From Nostoc sp. 106C (GTDB lineage Bacteria > Cyanobacteriota > Cyanobacteriia > Cyanobacteriales > Nostocaceae), in assembly GCF_002154725.1 (NCBI RefSeq), contig NZ_MTAW01000240.1, forward strand, positions 1 to 64,000: DNA of 64,000 nucleotides. Reading direction: 5' to 3'. The notes under the pieces were generated by a model. It was given only the letters and a program-made list of their open reading frames with translations. It was not told the origin of the DNA and made no database searches. Shown one piece after another: positions 27,239 through 36,069 of the stretch (position 1 is the stretch's first letter; every line of letters begins with the position of its first letter). The position numbers and the translations under genes were made by a program.

Positions 27239-28653
27239 ATACCCTCACTTGCATCAGCTATTTGGCAGATTAATTCCCAAGCTTGCTTTACATTCAACAT
27301 TTCGGTTGTTGCTTGTCCAATTGACATTCGTAAAGTGACTTTTTGCTCAAGCTTGGTGGAAATCAGGTAACTTTTACCGGAAGAGTTGAGATTGTTGACG
27401 ATCGCTTGATTGATTTTGTCACCGCCTTTGTGCCGAAAACACACCAAATTTAGCGGCGGATTTACAGCCAACTCAAAGCGCGAATCTGATTTTACCCACT
27501 CAGCAAACTCTTGGGCTAAGGCTATATGCTTACGGACATAGTGTTGTAAGCCTTCAATTCCGTAATGGCGAATCACAAACCAAAGCTTGAGGCTGCGGAA
27601 TCTTCGCCCTAAGGGAATTTGCCAGTCTCGATAGTCAATTACCGCGCCTGATTCGCTAGCTTGATTTTTCAGGTATTCGGGCATGATGGAGAGAGATTGA
27701 ATCAGCTTGGCGCGATCGCGCACGTAAAAGCAAGTGCAATCAAAGTTAGTCATCATCCATTTATGAGGGTTGAAGCAATAGCTATCAGCTAACTCCAACC
27801 CCTGATGAATCCATCGAAACTCAGGACATAATGCGGCTGTACCACTCATTGCCCCATCAACATGAAACCAGATATTGTATTTTTGAGCGATCGCTCCCAA
27901 CTGCGGTAGAGGATCAATCGCATTAGATGAAGTTGTCCCGACAGTAGCAGCTAGATAAAACGGAGTTAACCCAGCTTGAAGATCTTTTTCTATGCACTGC
28001 TGTAGTGCTTCTGGATTCATCGCATAATCTGCATCAACTTCTATGTAGCGCAAATTTTCCTTGCTGATTCCGGCAATCTTTGCTCCTTTCTCAACTGAAG
28101 AATGCGCCTGCGTAGAAGTGTAAGCAACTAATTTACTAATATCTGCTTTTGCTTGTTCTCTGGCTGCTACCAAAGCCACAAGAGTTGCACTGCTAGCTGA
28201 ATCTTGAATTACTCCTCCCCCTGTTTGAGTAGATTTGAAATGCAAGGGTAACTTCAGCATATCGACTAGCCAATCGAGAACATGAGTTTCTAATTCAGTA
28301 CAAGCTGGCGAAGTAGCCCACAACATTCCCTGCACACCCATTCCTGCACTTAATAATTCTCCCAAAATTGAAGGTGCAGAAATTCCAGAAGGAAAGAAAG
28401 CAAAGAAGTTAGGAGACTGCCAATTTGTCAATCCTGGGACTATGATTTCATCAATATCTTTTAAGATATCTGCAAAAGATTCGCCCTGCACAGGTGCAGT
28501 ATTTGGTAACTTTGCTCTGGTATCGCCAGGTTCAACTTGCGAAAGAACAGGCAGTTTTTCAACGTTCTCTAAATAATCGGCTATCCAATCAATGGTTTTA
28601 TATCCCCAATGGCGAAATTCTTCTGGAGACATGTGGTAGTTCGGCTGTTCCAT
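27235..28653 (-). CDS. Group II PLP-dependent decarboxylase (aromatic amino acid type)
   Basis: A 472-residue pyridoxal-phosphate enzyme related to aromatic L-amino-acid, tyrosine and tryptophan decarboxylases; it would turn an amino acid into its amine and CO2. The PLP lysine is in SYCFNPHKWMMTNFDCTCFYV, the Asp that contacts the pyridine nitrogen in HVDGAMSGTAAL, and the N-terminal MSPEEFRHWGYKTIDWIADYLENV is characteristic. The ATG at 28653 (protein MEQPNYHMSPEEF) was chosen; the longer frame begins with a GTG at 28815 and adds 54 residues of non-conserved, intergenic-like sequence. The exact substrate is not evident. Confidence 0.9.
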   Translation of the reverse strand: MEQPNYHMSPEEFRHWGYKTIDWIADYLENVEKLPVLSQVEPGDTRAKLPNTAPVQGESFADILKDIDEIIVPGLTNWQSPNFFAFFPSGISAPSILGELLSAGMGVQGMLWATSPACTELETHVLDWLVDMLKLPLHFKSTQTGGGVIQDSASSATLVALVAAREQAKADISKLVAYTSTQAHSSVEKGAKIAGISKENLRYIEVDADYAMNPEALQQCIEKDLQAGLTPFYLAATVGTTSSNAIDPLPQLGAIAQKYNIWFHVDGAMSGTAALCPEFRWIHQGLELADSYCFNPHKWMMTNFDCTCFYVRDRAKLIQSLSIMPEYLKNQASESGAVIDYRDWQIPLGRRFRSLKLWFVIRHYGIEGLQHYVRKHIALAQEFAEWVKSDSRFELAVNPPLNLVCFRHKGGDKINQAIVNNLNSSGKSYLISTKLEQKVTLRMSIGQATTEMLNVKQAWELICQIADASEGI

Positions 28654-28976
28654 ACTTTTTATAGCAATCCTATTTGAATTATGAGATTTTTGGCGTTGCT
28701 GAATCAGAAGATGAAATCCCAAAATTACGTTTCTTTTTCTTTGTACCTTTGCGTCTTTGTTTGAGACTAAATACAGCTTTGCATTAATTCGTAGAGTTTT
28801 TAAATGCAGAGTCACGCGGAGTCAGCGCAGCGAAAAGTTCCTCGAAGCCGGGTTTCCCGGCGTAGGAAACTTTTCAAGACAAAGGGACGCGGAGCATTTC
28901 TCAGATTAATTTGTTACGAACTTGTGTAATCCTGTATTCAGGGCTTTCTTTTTACAGCGTCGCCGACAGGAGAAGC
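28654..28976. other. Intergenic region with a nested hairpin repeat
   Basis: No gene. It holds a nested palindrome at 28832-28875 and low-complexity GCG-rich repeat sequence resembling the CGCAGAG-type repeat found again at 49154-49184. Confidence 0.6.
28832..28875. repeat. Nested palindromic repeat
   Basis: The inner arms GCCGGG (28847-28852) and CCCGGC (28856-28861) enclose TTT. Outer GAAAAGTT and AACTTTTC also pair. It has the form of a small dispersed hairpin element of cyanobacteria and sits between two minus-strand genes. Confidence 0.65.
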
Positions 28977-31900
28977 TTATTCAGACTCCCCAATTAGTGT
29001 AAAGGCTGCCCAGGCAATGGGATTTGGATACTGCTTTTTGACGATCAACATAGCTTGTCGCAAAGCTTGTGCTTTATCTGGATTTGTTTTCAAGTGTTGA
29101 TAAAATGCCATCATTAAATCTGCTGTAGGGGCATCTGGTACTGACCAGAGTGAGACAATCACACTCGGTACTCCAGCGGAAATTAGCGATCGCGATAGTC
29201 CAATTACGCCATCGCCTGTAACTCTCCCTCTCCCCGTATCGCAGGCACTCAGGACTACTAATTCTGCCTGCAACTTCAGATCTAAAATTTCATCTGCTGT
29301 TAGCAAGCCGTTATCTTTGCCAGCAGGTGCTAAAGCGATCGCTCCCGGTACGCCTAACCCATTAAAGTCATTTAATAAGCCGTGAGTGGCTAGGTGAACC
29401 ATGCGAGCCGTACTCATGCGTTGCAACACTGTAGCTTTTGTTGCCCGATCCCCAGTAAGAAAATCAGTATGGAAGAGTTGGGCGATCGCACTTGCTTCTG
29501 ATTCTGCTCCAGGTAATGAAGGTAACGGTTCTGCGGATTTCCCTGGTTCTTGTACAATACTGGGCATCGTAGGATTACCAACAATTAGGGTATTGCCTTC
29601 AGAATTTGCAGAATCCTGCTTGTGTTCTTGCTTGCGCGTCAACTCGAGTACTTGAATTGAAGGTGCTGTTAATATCGTGTGCTGCTCTACTAAATACTGA
29701 TTATTTGCATCAAGCAAGGCAGGAAAGGGCACTAAAAACAACGGGCCTTGAGGCAGGAAAATTACCCGTTGATTTGGATTGGTAGGTAACAGGTTGGCGA
29801 TGGGTGCGATGAGTTGTTCGTGTAACTGCCGCAGTTGTAATTTCATCCGCACTGGGTCGGCAGCGAAAGCTAGATGACTAGTTGATGGGGAGGAATCAGC
29901 AGGCTGGGCATCAACACCGCCTCTACGGATGGTTGCCAGAAGATTATTAACGGGTTCGACAAAACCGCCACGGGTTGCTTGAGCGATCGCTTGAGTGGGT
30001 TGACTAGGCTCTGAGGTTGCCAAATTTACTTTACGGAAGGTAATATTACCACTTGGTTGGACAACCCAGATATATAGGGTTTGCTCGTTAATGATGGAAT
30101 ACTCTACCAAAGTTGCGTTTTCAGCTTTAGCAATCTCCCGAATTTGAGCAAGGTTAAGAGCATGGATTTCTGCGGTGTCAGTATTTTTACTGTCAGCAGA
30201 AGTTAAGCGTTTAGATAGTAATTCTACAAAAGCACGTGCCCGTCCCCGTTCGGCAGCTTCTAAAGCAGCATCGGTCTTATTTTGGGCAATGCGGCTTTGT
30301 TGCAGCAGGCGGTAGGTTTTGGTTTGAGTATCAAACAGGGAAACATTCTCGCGATCGCCCAAACCAGAACGCAAAACATCGAGAATTTCTACGGCGCTAG
30401 ATAAAGCAGTTTCAGCGGCTTGGGGTTGCTTGTTTTTTAATAACACTTCTCCTAGTTCGCTCAGGGTGATACCTTCCTGTTCGCGATCGCTTACAGACCG
30501 ATGAATCTCTAAGGCTTGCTGTAAGGTTTCTATGGCTTGCGGCAGTTTATCCTGGGCTGCATAGGCTAACCCCAATTCCCGGAGCGTTATTCCTTGGTCG
30601 GGACGCACGCCGATTGACGTTTGAATCAGGAGTGCTTGCTGAAAGGAATCCATTGCCTGGGTAAACTGTCCTTGCTGCACTCGATCACTGCCGATACTCG
30701 TTAGAGTTTTGCTTACGGATAGCAACTCACCCATTTCCTGCTGCATTGCCAGAGCTTGCTGATGGTTCTCCATTGCCTCGGCGTAGCGTTTTTGTTCGTG
30801 GTAGATATTGCCAATTTGCGTAAGTGCATTTGCCTGTGGACGACGACTACCTATTTCTTGACCGAGTTTACGTGCTTGTTGCAGTATTTCCAGAGCGCGA
30901 TCATACTGTCCTAAAGTTCTATAAGACCGACCCAGCCATACTAAAACTTCCGCTTCATCGGGACGAGCGCCCATTTCTTCATATATTTTTTGCGCCTGCT
31001 GCCGTTTTTCTAAGGATAGAGCATAGCGCCCTTGCGACCAGTCAACATTTGCTAACTTGCCTAGCAGAACTGCTTCGTTTTTGCGATCGCCGTTTTCTTT
31101 TGCTAAGGCTAGCGCTCGTTGGTAATGCTCCAGCGCTTTCGCAAAGTCTCCCTGATTCTCATAGAAAAAGCCAATATTGCCTAGTTCGTTAATTGGCTTA
31201 ATTCCAAGAGATTCAGAGATTTTCAGAGCTTGCTGAAAGTATTCTAAGGCTCGCCGATGGTCGCCTTGATAACCATAGATAACACCGATGTTATCAAGAG
31301 TTGTAGCTTCTGCACCTCTAGCATTAATCTGTTGAGCAATCTTCAAAGCTTTTTGGCGATATTCCAGCGACTTGTTATAGTCCCCTTGCTCTTGATAAGC
31401 ATAGCCGATGTTATTGAGCGTCAAACTTTGTTGAAAGCGATTACCCAATACAGTCAAAATCTCAAGTACCTGCTGAAAACTGCTCAGTGCTTTGGCATAA
31501 TCGCCAGTGTTAAGGTAAACAAAGCCAATATTATTGAGTGTAGCTACTTCACGTTCGCGATCGCCTAAGCTTCGAGCAATGGCTAAAGCTTCCTGGTGCT
31601 GCTTCATCGCTTCAGCATAGCGTCCCACATGGCTATAGCTGCCGCCAACGTTATTAAGAGCCGTCGCTTTGGCAGTACGAGCGCTTTGCAAACACATATC
31701 TCGCTCATACTGAGAGTAGCTATTTGCAGAAATGCCAGGAAGATAACTACAAAATCGCTGCATTGCTTTGTTATCTTGTGCTTCGATGCCATGCAATGCC
31801 TCGTCCACAATAGCTAACGCCTGTTGGCGGTATTCCAGTGCCCGAAGATACTGCCCTTGTTGAGCGTAAATATCGCCGAGATTGCCTAAAAACGCTGATT

Positions 31901-33134
31901 CCATGTTGGCATCACCGATGTGTTTAGCGATCGCCAAACCCTGTTCATACTGCTGTACAGCAGTTGCAAACTTTCCTAGGTCACTATAAATAATTCCCAG
32001 CAAAGGCATTAGCCTAGCCTCTTGTGCAGGGTTTTTAAGTTGCTGCCGCACAATGGCGAGTGCTTGCTGCGCTGACTCCAAGGCTTGAGAATACTCACTG
32101 CGCGTCTCATATATTCCTGCGAGCAGTTGCAGAATCATCGCTTCTTCCGCAGGATTGTCCCCAAGCTGTCGTTGAATTGCTAAGGCCTCTCGGTAATTTG
32201 TAATTGCTTTCTCAGTCTGCCCTAAGTCATTGTAGTAACTGGCAATCTGTTGGAGCTTTCCTACTTCAAGCTTGAGGGGATTTTCGGTAGTCAGGCGATC
32301 GCGGTTCTCGCGTACTACTGCTAGTGCTTGCTGTTCTGCCTTTAGTGCTTCATTAGGTTGATTGAGTCTTCCCAAGGCAGTGCCGATATCGCCATATGCA
32401 AAGGAAATGTTAGAAATCGCTTGGCTTTCTAAATTAGCATCCTTGAGATTGCGTCCAATAATTTGGGCTTGTTGTAAAGGTTCTAGAGATTGCTGGCTAA
32501 CCTTCAGTGCGTCTTGATAAGCTCCTGCATCGATCAGCGTTTCTGCCTGGAACAAGTAATTTAGCCCAATTGCCTCCATTGCCCAGCCTTCTGCTTGACG
32601 GTCTTGTATTTGCTGGGCAAGGCGATATGCTTGTTGCCTTGCTTCTAGCGATTTTTTAAAGGCTGCTAATGCGTCTTTATTAGCTCCTGCTTCCCTTCTG
32701 TCGGAGCCAAGCAGCTGATAGCTGTACCCCAAACGGTTGAATGCTCTAATTTGGGCTTTTGGATCGTGTAAATTTCTGGCGATCGCTAATGCCTGCTGAA
32801 AAGCATCAACTGCCTGAGGATACTGCTTTTTGGTAATGTATGTATTGCCGATATCAATTAAATGTTGAAATTGTTGTTTTTGATTGTCAGCTGGTGCGCT
32901 ATTTTCTGAGCGATCGCTCTTAGGTATTCTCCGATCTAAGGTGGTTTGAGCCACACTAGAACGATCGTTAGCTGCAAAAAACAGACAAGCAAATAAGCAC
33001 AAAGACAAAGGCAGTAGCCGCAGCGATTGTATCCTGAGTAGGAAATTCTTTCTCTCTGAGGGGATCAAACTTGTTCTCCGATCGCAGAATGAGGAATAGG
33101 AAATTGGGAACTTTTGCTGATTGCTTGTTCCCAT
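28977..33134 (-). CDS. TPR-repeat protein with C-terminal CHAT protease-like domain
   Basis: A very large protein (1385 residues from this start). A signal-like stretch RLLPLSLCLFACLFFAA is followed by more than twenty tetratricopeptide repeats (units such as GDYAKALSSFQQVLEI and GDYNKSLEYRQKALKIA) to about residue 930. A CHAT domain fills the last 400 residues, with the caspase-like dyad His in MVHLATHGLLND and Cys in VVLSACDTGRG (about residues 1250 and 1300). CHAT proteins are clan CD peptidases, and HetF of heterocyst differentiation is the founding member. ATG 33134 has AGGA eight bases before it. TTG 33149 and TTG 33068 (GGAGA six bases before) are alternatives, and the last would put the signal peptide nearest the N terminus. 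It is 30 bases from the SDR gene and probably cotranscribed with it. Confidence 0.85.
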   Translation of the reverse strand: MGTSNQQKFPISYSSFCDRRTSLIPSERKNFLLRIQSLRLLPLSLCLFACLFFAANDRSSVAQTTLDRRIPKSDRSENSAPADNQKQQFQHLIDIGNTYITKKQYPQAVDAFQQALAIARNLHDPKAQIRAFNRLGYSYQLLGSDRREAGANKDALAAFKKSLEARQQAYRLAQQIQDRQAEGWAMEAIGLNYLFQAETLIDAGAYQDALKVSQQSLEPLQQAQIIGRNLKDANLESQAISNISFAYGDIGTALGRLNQPNEALKAEQQALAVVRENRDRLTTENPLKLEVGKLQQIASYYNDLGQTEKAITNYREALAIQRQLGDNPAEEAMILQLLAGIYETRSEYSQALESAQQALAIVRQQLKNPAQEARLMPLLGIIYSDLGKFATAVQQYEQGLAIAKHIGDANMESAFLGNLGDIYAQQGQYLRALEYRQQALAIVDEALHGIEAQDNKAMQRFCSYLPGISANSYSQYERDMCLQSARTAKATALNNVGGSYSHVGRYAEAMKQHQEALAIARSLGDREREVATLNNIGFVYLNTGDYAKALSSFQQVLEILTVLGNRFQQSLTLNNIGYAYQEQGDYNKSLEYRQKALKIAQQINARGAEATTLDNIGVIYGYQGDHRRALEYFQQALKISESLGIKPINELGNIGFFYENQGDFAKALEHYQRALALAKENGDRKNEAVLLGKLANVDWSQGRYALSLEKRQQAQKIYEEMGARPDEAEVLVWLGRSYRTLGQYDRALEILQQARKLGQEIGSRRPQANALTQIGNIYHEQKRYAEAMENHQQALAMQQEMGELLSVSKTLTSIGSDRVQQGQFTQAMDSFQQALLIQTSIGVRPDQGITLRELGLAYAAQDKLPQAIETLQQALEIHRSVSDREQEGITLSELGEVLLKNKQPQAAETALSSAVEILDVLRSGLGDRENVSLFDTQTKTYRLLQQSRIAQNKTDAALEAAERGRARAFVELLSKRLTSADSKNTDTAEIHALNLAQIREIAKAENATLVEYSIINEQTLYIWVVQPSGNITFRKVNLATSEPSQPTQAIAQATRGGFVEPVNNLLATIRRGGVDAQPADSSPSTSHLAFAADPVRMKLQLRQLHEQLIAPIANLLPTNPNQRVIFLPQGPLFLVPFPALLDANNQYLVEQHTILTAPSIQVLELTRKQEHKQDSANSEGNTLIVGNPTMPSIVQEPGKSAEPLPSLPGAESEASAIAQLFHTDFLTGDRATKATVLQRMSTARMVHLATHGLLNDFNGLGVPGAIALAPAGKDNGLLTADEILDLKLQAELVVLSACDTGRGRVTGDGVIGLSRSLISAGVPSVIVSLWSVPDAPTADLMMAFYQHLKTNPDKAQALRQAMLIVKKQYPNPIAWAAFTLIGESE

Positions 33135-33164
33135 TTCTTTATTCCTCAATTTTAAGACTTGTAT

Positions 33165-34178
33165 TTACACATCATTCCTACCCCATAGTCCCACAAGTGC
33201 AGCAAAACCCAAGGCAGCAAATGCTAAAGCGCCCCATTTCAGCGGGGGATTTTTATCCAAATTATCTAAGACACTTGGGATTGCTAATTGTCTGAAGTCA
33301 CCTTCAACTTTGTCATAGCCTTCAATTGGCTCAAAAACATTGTTTGGCGCATCTTCTGATTTTGGCTCATTGGTACGCTGTCCTTTAAAAGCGATCGCCA
33401 ATAATAAAGAATCAGCTAAGGGTGGTGAAATGCGTTGCACAAAGTCTAATATCTTGCCCGCGTCCCCAACCACAAAATCACGGGTGGGATGTTCAGCTGC
33501 ATAGAGAATGGCATCAGCAACCAAACTAGGTTGGTAATATGGGGGAACTCCCGTCGGCTTTACCCCCAATTTAGAGCCAACTTTATTGTAGAAAGGTGTG
33601 TTGATTGTCGCAGGCAGGATTGAAGTAACGCTAATCGGCCATTTCTCGTGTTGTAACTCAACACGCAAAGCATCAAGGAATCCTTCCAAACCATGCTTTG
33701 CAGCAGAGTAAGGGCTTTGTAGAGGCAAACTCCGCCTACCTTCCATTGAAGAAATATGAATTAACGCCCCCCGCCCCTCTTGCTTGAGATAAGGTAGTGC
33801 TGCCATTGCCCCATATACCTGTCCCATCAAGGTGACATCAACAACTCTGGCAAACTCCTCTGGTGTAATTTTCTCGAAAGGAGCAATGATACCTGTAGCG
33901 GCAGCATGAACCCAAGTATCGATTCTGCCGTATTCTGCTACAGTTTTATCCGCGATCGCCTTTACCTGCTGAAAGTCACTCACATCTGCAACTACATAGG
34001 TTGCTGTACCGCCCAAATTCCGAATCTCATCTACCAAAGACTGAAGCCCTGGTTCGCTACGGGCAGAAACTACAACCTTTGCACCGCGTTCGGCAAACTT
34101 CACCGCTGCATCACGCCCGATCCCACTAGAAGCCCCAACGATGGCTACCACTTGCTGATTAATTGGTTTTAATTGCAT
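33165..34178 (-). CDS. SDR-family oxidoreductase with C-terminal membrane segment
   Basis: A 337-residue short-chain dehydrogenase. The cofactor motif GASSGIGRDAA is at residues 15-25, the NNAG-equivalent is VHAAATGIIAPF, and the catalytic YSAAKHGLEG is near residue 157. The arginine in SARSEPGL suggests a preference for NADPH. A 70-residue extension ends in a hydrophobic stretch (ALAFAALGFAALVGLWG), so the protein may be tail-anchored. The substrate is unknown. It is immediately upstream of the TPR-CHAT gene on the same strand. Confidence 0.88.
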   Translation of the reverse strand: MQLKPINQQVVAIVGASSGIGRDAAVKFAERGAKVVVSARSEPGLQSLVDEIRNLGGTATYVVADVSDFQQVKAIADKTVAEYGRIDTWVHAAATGIIAPFEKITPEEFARVVDVTLMGQVYGAMAALPYLKQEGRGALIHISSMEGRRSLPLQSPYSAAKHGLEGFLDALRVELQHEKWPISVTSILPATINTPFYNKVGSKLGVKPTGVPPYYQPSLVADAILYAAEHPTRDFVVGDAGKILDFVQRISPPLADSLLLAIAFKGQRTNEPKSEDAPNNVFEPIEGYDKVEGDFRQLAIPSVLDNLDKNPPLKWGALAFAALGFAALVGLWGRNDV

Positions 34179-34296
34179 GGTTAATCATTCTTAATCTTTC
34201 CCTTCTATGAATAGATGTGATTTGTGCTTGCTACATCTCTCGCCAGGCTTACGCCAGAGGGGATGAGGGACTGTGGGAGATAAGGGAGAATAATTT

Positions 34297-34314
34297 GGAC
34301 AAATGACAAACGAC
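34297..34314. repeat. Degenerate TGACAAA heptamer repeat
   Basis: GGACAAATGACAAACGAC, the same family as at 1700-1717 and 9363-9393, next to the stop codon of the glucokinase-like gene. Confidence 0.45.
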
Positions 34315-35021
34315 TAATTTCGCCACAAAGCAATCCCACCCAATAAACCAGTGATATTAGGGATGAGTTTGACATTTAAGGGTAGCTGAAGATTTACCTT
34401 GACAGCTTCACCACCGCCAATGTAGAGGCAATCGTAATTGAATAGATGTTGCAAAGATGCGATCGCTTTTTCTAAACGTCTATTCCATTTTTTCTCACCA
34501 ATTTTTTCTAAAGCCGCCCGTCCCAACTGTTCTTCGTAAGTCTCACCTTTGCGAAACTGATGATGACCCATTTCCATATTCGGCACCAGCTTACCATCGA
34601 TAAATAAAGCTGAACCAAATCCTGTACCTAAGGTAATCACTAATTCCAAACCTTTACCAGATATAGCCCCAAGCCCCTGCATATCTGCATCATTAATTAC
34701 TCGTACAGGCTTGTTTAACTGCTTTGCTAAGGCTGTTTGTAAATCAAAACCGATCCATTCCTTGTCTAAGTTTACCGCCGTCTCTGTCACTCCATAGCGC
34801 ACTACACCAGGAAAACCTACCGACACGCGATGAAATTCACCTTGAGAAGCAGCTAAGACTACAATCGCATTAATGACCGTCTCTGGTTTAGCAGGTTGGG
34901 GTGTATCTAAACGCGCTCTCTCCGTTAAAGGATGTCCGGTAATATCCAGTACCATAACTTTGACACCGCTACCGCCAATATCAACCGATAGAGTGCGAAT
35001 TGAGCCATTATCTTCAACCAT
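34314..35021 (-). CDS. ppgK: ROK-family polyphosphate glucokinase-like protein
   Basis: A 235-residue sugar kinase. The phosphate-binding SVDIGGSGVKVMVLD opens the protein; VGFPGVVRYG and INDADMQGLGA follow, then LGTGFGSALFIDGKL. The short length and the DIGGSG start match PpgK, which phosphorylates glucose with polyphosphate or ATP, rather than the larger ROK kinases with zinc sites. GAGGAG lies eight bases before the ATG. The gene is single on the minus strand, with a 135-base gap before the SDR gene. Confidence 0.85.
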   Translation of the reverse strand: MVEDNGSIRTLSVDIGGSGVKVMVLDITGHPLTERARLDTPQPAKPETVINAIVVLAASQGEFHRVSVGFPGVVRYGVTETAVNLDKEWIGFDLQTALAKQLNKPVRVINDADMQGLGAISGKGLELVITLGTGFGSALFIDGKLVPNMEMGHHQFRKGETYEEQLGRAALEKIGEKKWNRRLEKAIASLQHLFNYDCLYIGGGEAVKVNLQLPLNVKLIPNITGLLGGIALWRN

Positions 35022-35141
35022 TGATTTTTCTCCTCGCCAATATGCGCTACATGGTTATTATGCTCTGCCAGATCTGCTTAGGGTGCAGATGTTTTGAGAG
35101 TCTTCACAAGTTCAAAAATTTTGGGTGAGGAGTGATACCAA

Positions 35142-35164
35142 TTCAAAATTCAAAATTCAAAATT
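35142..35164. repeat. Heptanucleotide tandem repeat (TTCAAAA), three units
   Basis: Three exact TTCAAAA units plus TT. It is the third distinct heptamer family in the window. Confidence 0.75.
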
Positions 35165-35284
35165 AAGAAAGTGAGACTCAGTATAGGTTTTAGAGTTTAA
35201 ATCTGTATCAGATTTTTAGTGAAATGGTATGACCTACTATAGCTACTACTCCACCCGATTGATTTTGACAGGTTACGATTGTTC

Positions 35285-35317
35285 AGATCCCCGACTTTTT
35301 CAAAAAGTCGGGGATCT
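35285..35317. repeat. Dispersed 33-base palindrome (AGATCCCCGACTT family), copy 2
   Basis: AGATCCCCGACTTTTT, one C, then the exact reverse complement. The outer 13 bases equal those of the copy at 10396-10428, and the centres differ in a compensating way that keeps pairing. Confidence 0.8.
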
Positions 35318-35721
35318 ATGACCTCTCATAATTTGTTTGGCGGACTATTTGTTTATTATGTCAACAACGGGCAAAGTTTCTTTGGCAATGTTGCTAAGGG
35401 ACTTCCAGAAAATAAATTATCCAATTTACTTCAGATAATATTTTTCTTTCTCCCCCTGCTCCCTGACACCTGCCCCCTGCTGCCAATCTTAAAGTGAAAC
35501 GGTATTAGTTGAACTGTGCTGTGGCAGAGCATAGTCTTTTGCCTTCAAGAATCATCCCAAGGCGGTGAAATTTTTGCGTTGATAGGTAGAAGGCAGCAAC
35601 GATTTTAAGATTTAAACTAAACTTTGGGTGTGAGTAAGAAGATTAGAGATTTTTCTTGCTAAGAACATTACTAAATACGCCCTTTTCTCTCATATTTTAG
35701 TTACTTTGAGCAAAAAAAATT

Positions 35722-35952
35722 ATGGCAACCGAACAAGAGCTTCAATCTCTTTTTAATACCTTGGATACAGATCGAGATGGCAAAGTTTCCATAAACGAGC
35801 TTTTTTTAAGCCCTGGCTTAAGTGCAATCATCTCAGCAGAAACAGGCGTCAGTAGCCCCCAGGAGTTGTTAAGTATGTATGGCGATCAAGACGGTAGTAT
35901 CACCTTTGAACAGTTAAAGACAGTTGTTGAGTCAGCTGGAAATTTGAACTAA
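35722..35952 (+). CDS. Small EF-hand calcium-binding protein, CSE-like
   Basis: A 76-residue protein with two EF-hands. The first loop, DTDRDGKVSINE (residues 15-26), is canonical. The second, around YGDQDGSITFEQ (residues 53-64), lacks Asp at position 1 and has Glu at position 11 instead of 12. Size, order and the FLSPGLSAIIS linker fit CSE, the calcium sensor described in heterocystous cyanobacteria that affects photosynthetic electron flow. It is monocistronic and ends at a terminator shared with the convergent MFS gene. Confidence 0.83.
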   Translation: MATEQELQSLFNTLDTDRDGKVSINELFLSPGLSAIISAETGVSSPQELLSMYGDQDGSITFEQLKTVVESAGNLN

Positions 35953-35993
35953 CAGTCAAAAACAAGGGTATCCTTCCCCACTCCATTCCGACC

Positions 35994-36040
35994 CCCAAAA
36001 AATCGCGCCCTATCTCCATATAGAAGGCGCGGTTTTTGGG
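35994..36040. terminator. Bidirectional terminator between the EF-hand and MFS genes
   Basis: CCCAAAAA followed by CGCGCC pairs with GGCGCG followed by TTTTTGGG (36026-36040), with a one-base bulge and a loop of about 16 bases. T-runs lie at the 3' side on both strands. It sits between two convergent genes. Confidence 0.75.
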
Positions 36041-36069
36041 TTATTGAGCTATCAACTGAACCGTATTGG

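Larger units (their letters stand above)
35022..35721. other. Long intergenic region rich in repeats
   Basis: A 700-base spacer. It contains a TTCAAAA heptamer repeat (35142-35164), a copy of the AGATCCCCGACTT palindrome (35285-35317) and a C-rich tract near 35450-35482. No reliable coding frame was found. The promoter of the EF-hand gene should lie in the last 150 bases. Confidence 0.6.

Noticed and set aside
28654-28815. N-terminal 54 residues of the longest decarboxylase frame
   Set aside because: They start at a GTG and look like translated intergenic repeat sequence; the family N terminus begins at MEQPNYHMSPEEF.
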